64,000 bases of DNA from the NCBI RefSeq assembly GCF_000378225.1, contig NZ_KB905141.1:62001-126000 (forward strand). The letters run 5' to 3'. Both the position numbers and the translations under genes were made by a program. Positions 63,723 to 64,000 of this stretch are shown one piece after another (position 1 is the stretch's first letter; the number at the start of each line of letters is the position of its first letter). The stretch comes from Methylophilus methylotrophus DSM 46235 = ATCC 53528 (GTDB taxonomy: Bacteria > Pseudomonadota > Gammaproteobacteria > Burkholderiales > Methylophilaceae). The notes beneath the pieces were generated by a model. That model ran no database searches, had not been told where the DNA came from, and worked only from the letters and a program-made list of their open reading frames with translations.

Positions 63723-64000
63723 CTAACCTCTCTTGGCAACTTTTCTAGAAATAAGTTTATGCATGATCCAGGGTAGGGGCGTTTTGCTAAGCCACTGTCT
63801 ATGGTCTGCCACCCACGGATAGGTTCGGCTAAGCAAGGGCCTTAATATTCGACTGGACCAGAGTTTGCCAATCTTTGTGAAGCCTGTCACGGTGTATGCC
63901 GCGGCAAACACATCGACACCATTGATCCAGCGTCCCATGGCGTCTTGCGCATGAATCCTGTTCATCAGGGCGTCACGCGTGACTGGGCAACTGTCGGGTA
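63723..64000 (-). CDS. DUF393 (DCC family) thiol-disulfide protein, N-terminus outside window
   Basis: The frame stays open from the stop at 63723 to the right edge (92 residues seen). MNRIHAQDAMGRWINGVDVF and AAYTVTGFTKIGKL match the C-terminal half of the DCC/DUF393 family. Its members start with a DCC motif that would lie beyond 64000. Function in the family is unsettled (putative thiol-disulfide oxidoreductases). Confidence 0.75.
   Translation of the reverse strand, partial: PDSCPVTRDALMNRIHAQDAMGRWINGVDVFAAAYTVTGFTKIGKLWSSRILRPLLSRTYPWVADHRQWLSKTPLPWIMHKLISRKVAKRG

Noticed and set aside
1-64000. CRISPR arrays, rRNA, tRNA, insertion sequences, prophage
   Set aside because: No spaced repeat array, no cloverleaf with a convincing T-loop, no rRNA segment and no transposase or phage gene was found by reading.

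Overview
The window looks like chromosome of a flagellated, Gram-negative betaproteobacterial methylotroph, most likely Methylophilaceae (Methylophilus/Methylotenera-like). The basis is a PqqA precursor gene, betaproteobacterial-style flagellar genes, moderate GC and the mix of housekeeping genes. The family assignment is inference from gene content; no rRNA gene is present to anchor it.

Region 1 (1-18.6 kb) is a flagellar supercluster. fliJ (cut by the left edge), fliK and fliLMNOPQR run rightward and meet a leftward flgBCDEFGHIJ-flgKL block tail to tail. flgA, flgM and flgN then run rightward from the other side of flgB. Two good sigma-28 (FliA) promoters were found, before flgM and before flgKL, and a strong terminator closes flgN.

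Region 2 (18.7-21.3 kb) holds uup (ABC-F ATPase) and a chromosomal ccdAB toxin-antitoxin pair with its own inverted-repeat operator.

Region 3 (21.3-43.5 kb) is a leftward surface-glycan locus of about 20 genes with overlaps or tiny gaps. It begins with gmd, preceded by an ops-like GGCGGTAG, and ends with a PglC/PglD/PglE/PglF-like module that should make and load di-N-acetylbacillosamine. Between them lie GDP-6-deoxyhexose genes (gmd, an fcl/colC-like gene, a ColD-like dehydratase), CDP-6-deoxyhexose genes (rfbF, rfbG, an RmlC-like epimerase, a C-methyltransferase), SDR reductases, glycosyltransferases (including a GT11 fucosyl/colitosyltransferase), a CmcI-like protein and a Wzx flippase. 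No Wzy polymerase is recognisable. One glycosyltransferase is frameshifted and pglD carries a run of nine G. The middle of the locus is visibly AT-rich.

Region 4 (43.5-52.7 kb) has an MntA/HepT toxin-antitoxin pair inserted next to rep helicase, flanked by a 162-bp duplication of the rep 3' end. A diguanylate cyclase, RbgA GTPase, a DUF481 barrel protein, a methyltransferase, OmpW and a small coiled-coil exported protein follow.

Region 5 (52.9-63.6 kb) starts with a 23-codon pqqA, then holds what looks like a metal (probably zinc) scavenging system: a secreted M14-type metallohydrolase; a TonB receptor operon with an ABC ATPase and two NosY-type permeases carrying His-rich periplasmic stretches; DUF1826; two COG0523 GTPases (ZigA-like and YjiA-like); and a ZIP transporter. 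The M14 gene and the ZIP operon share an identical 17-nt palindromic operator, which links them as one regulon. A DUF393 gene runs off the right edge.
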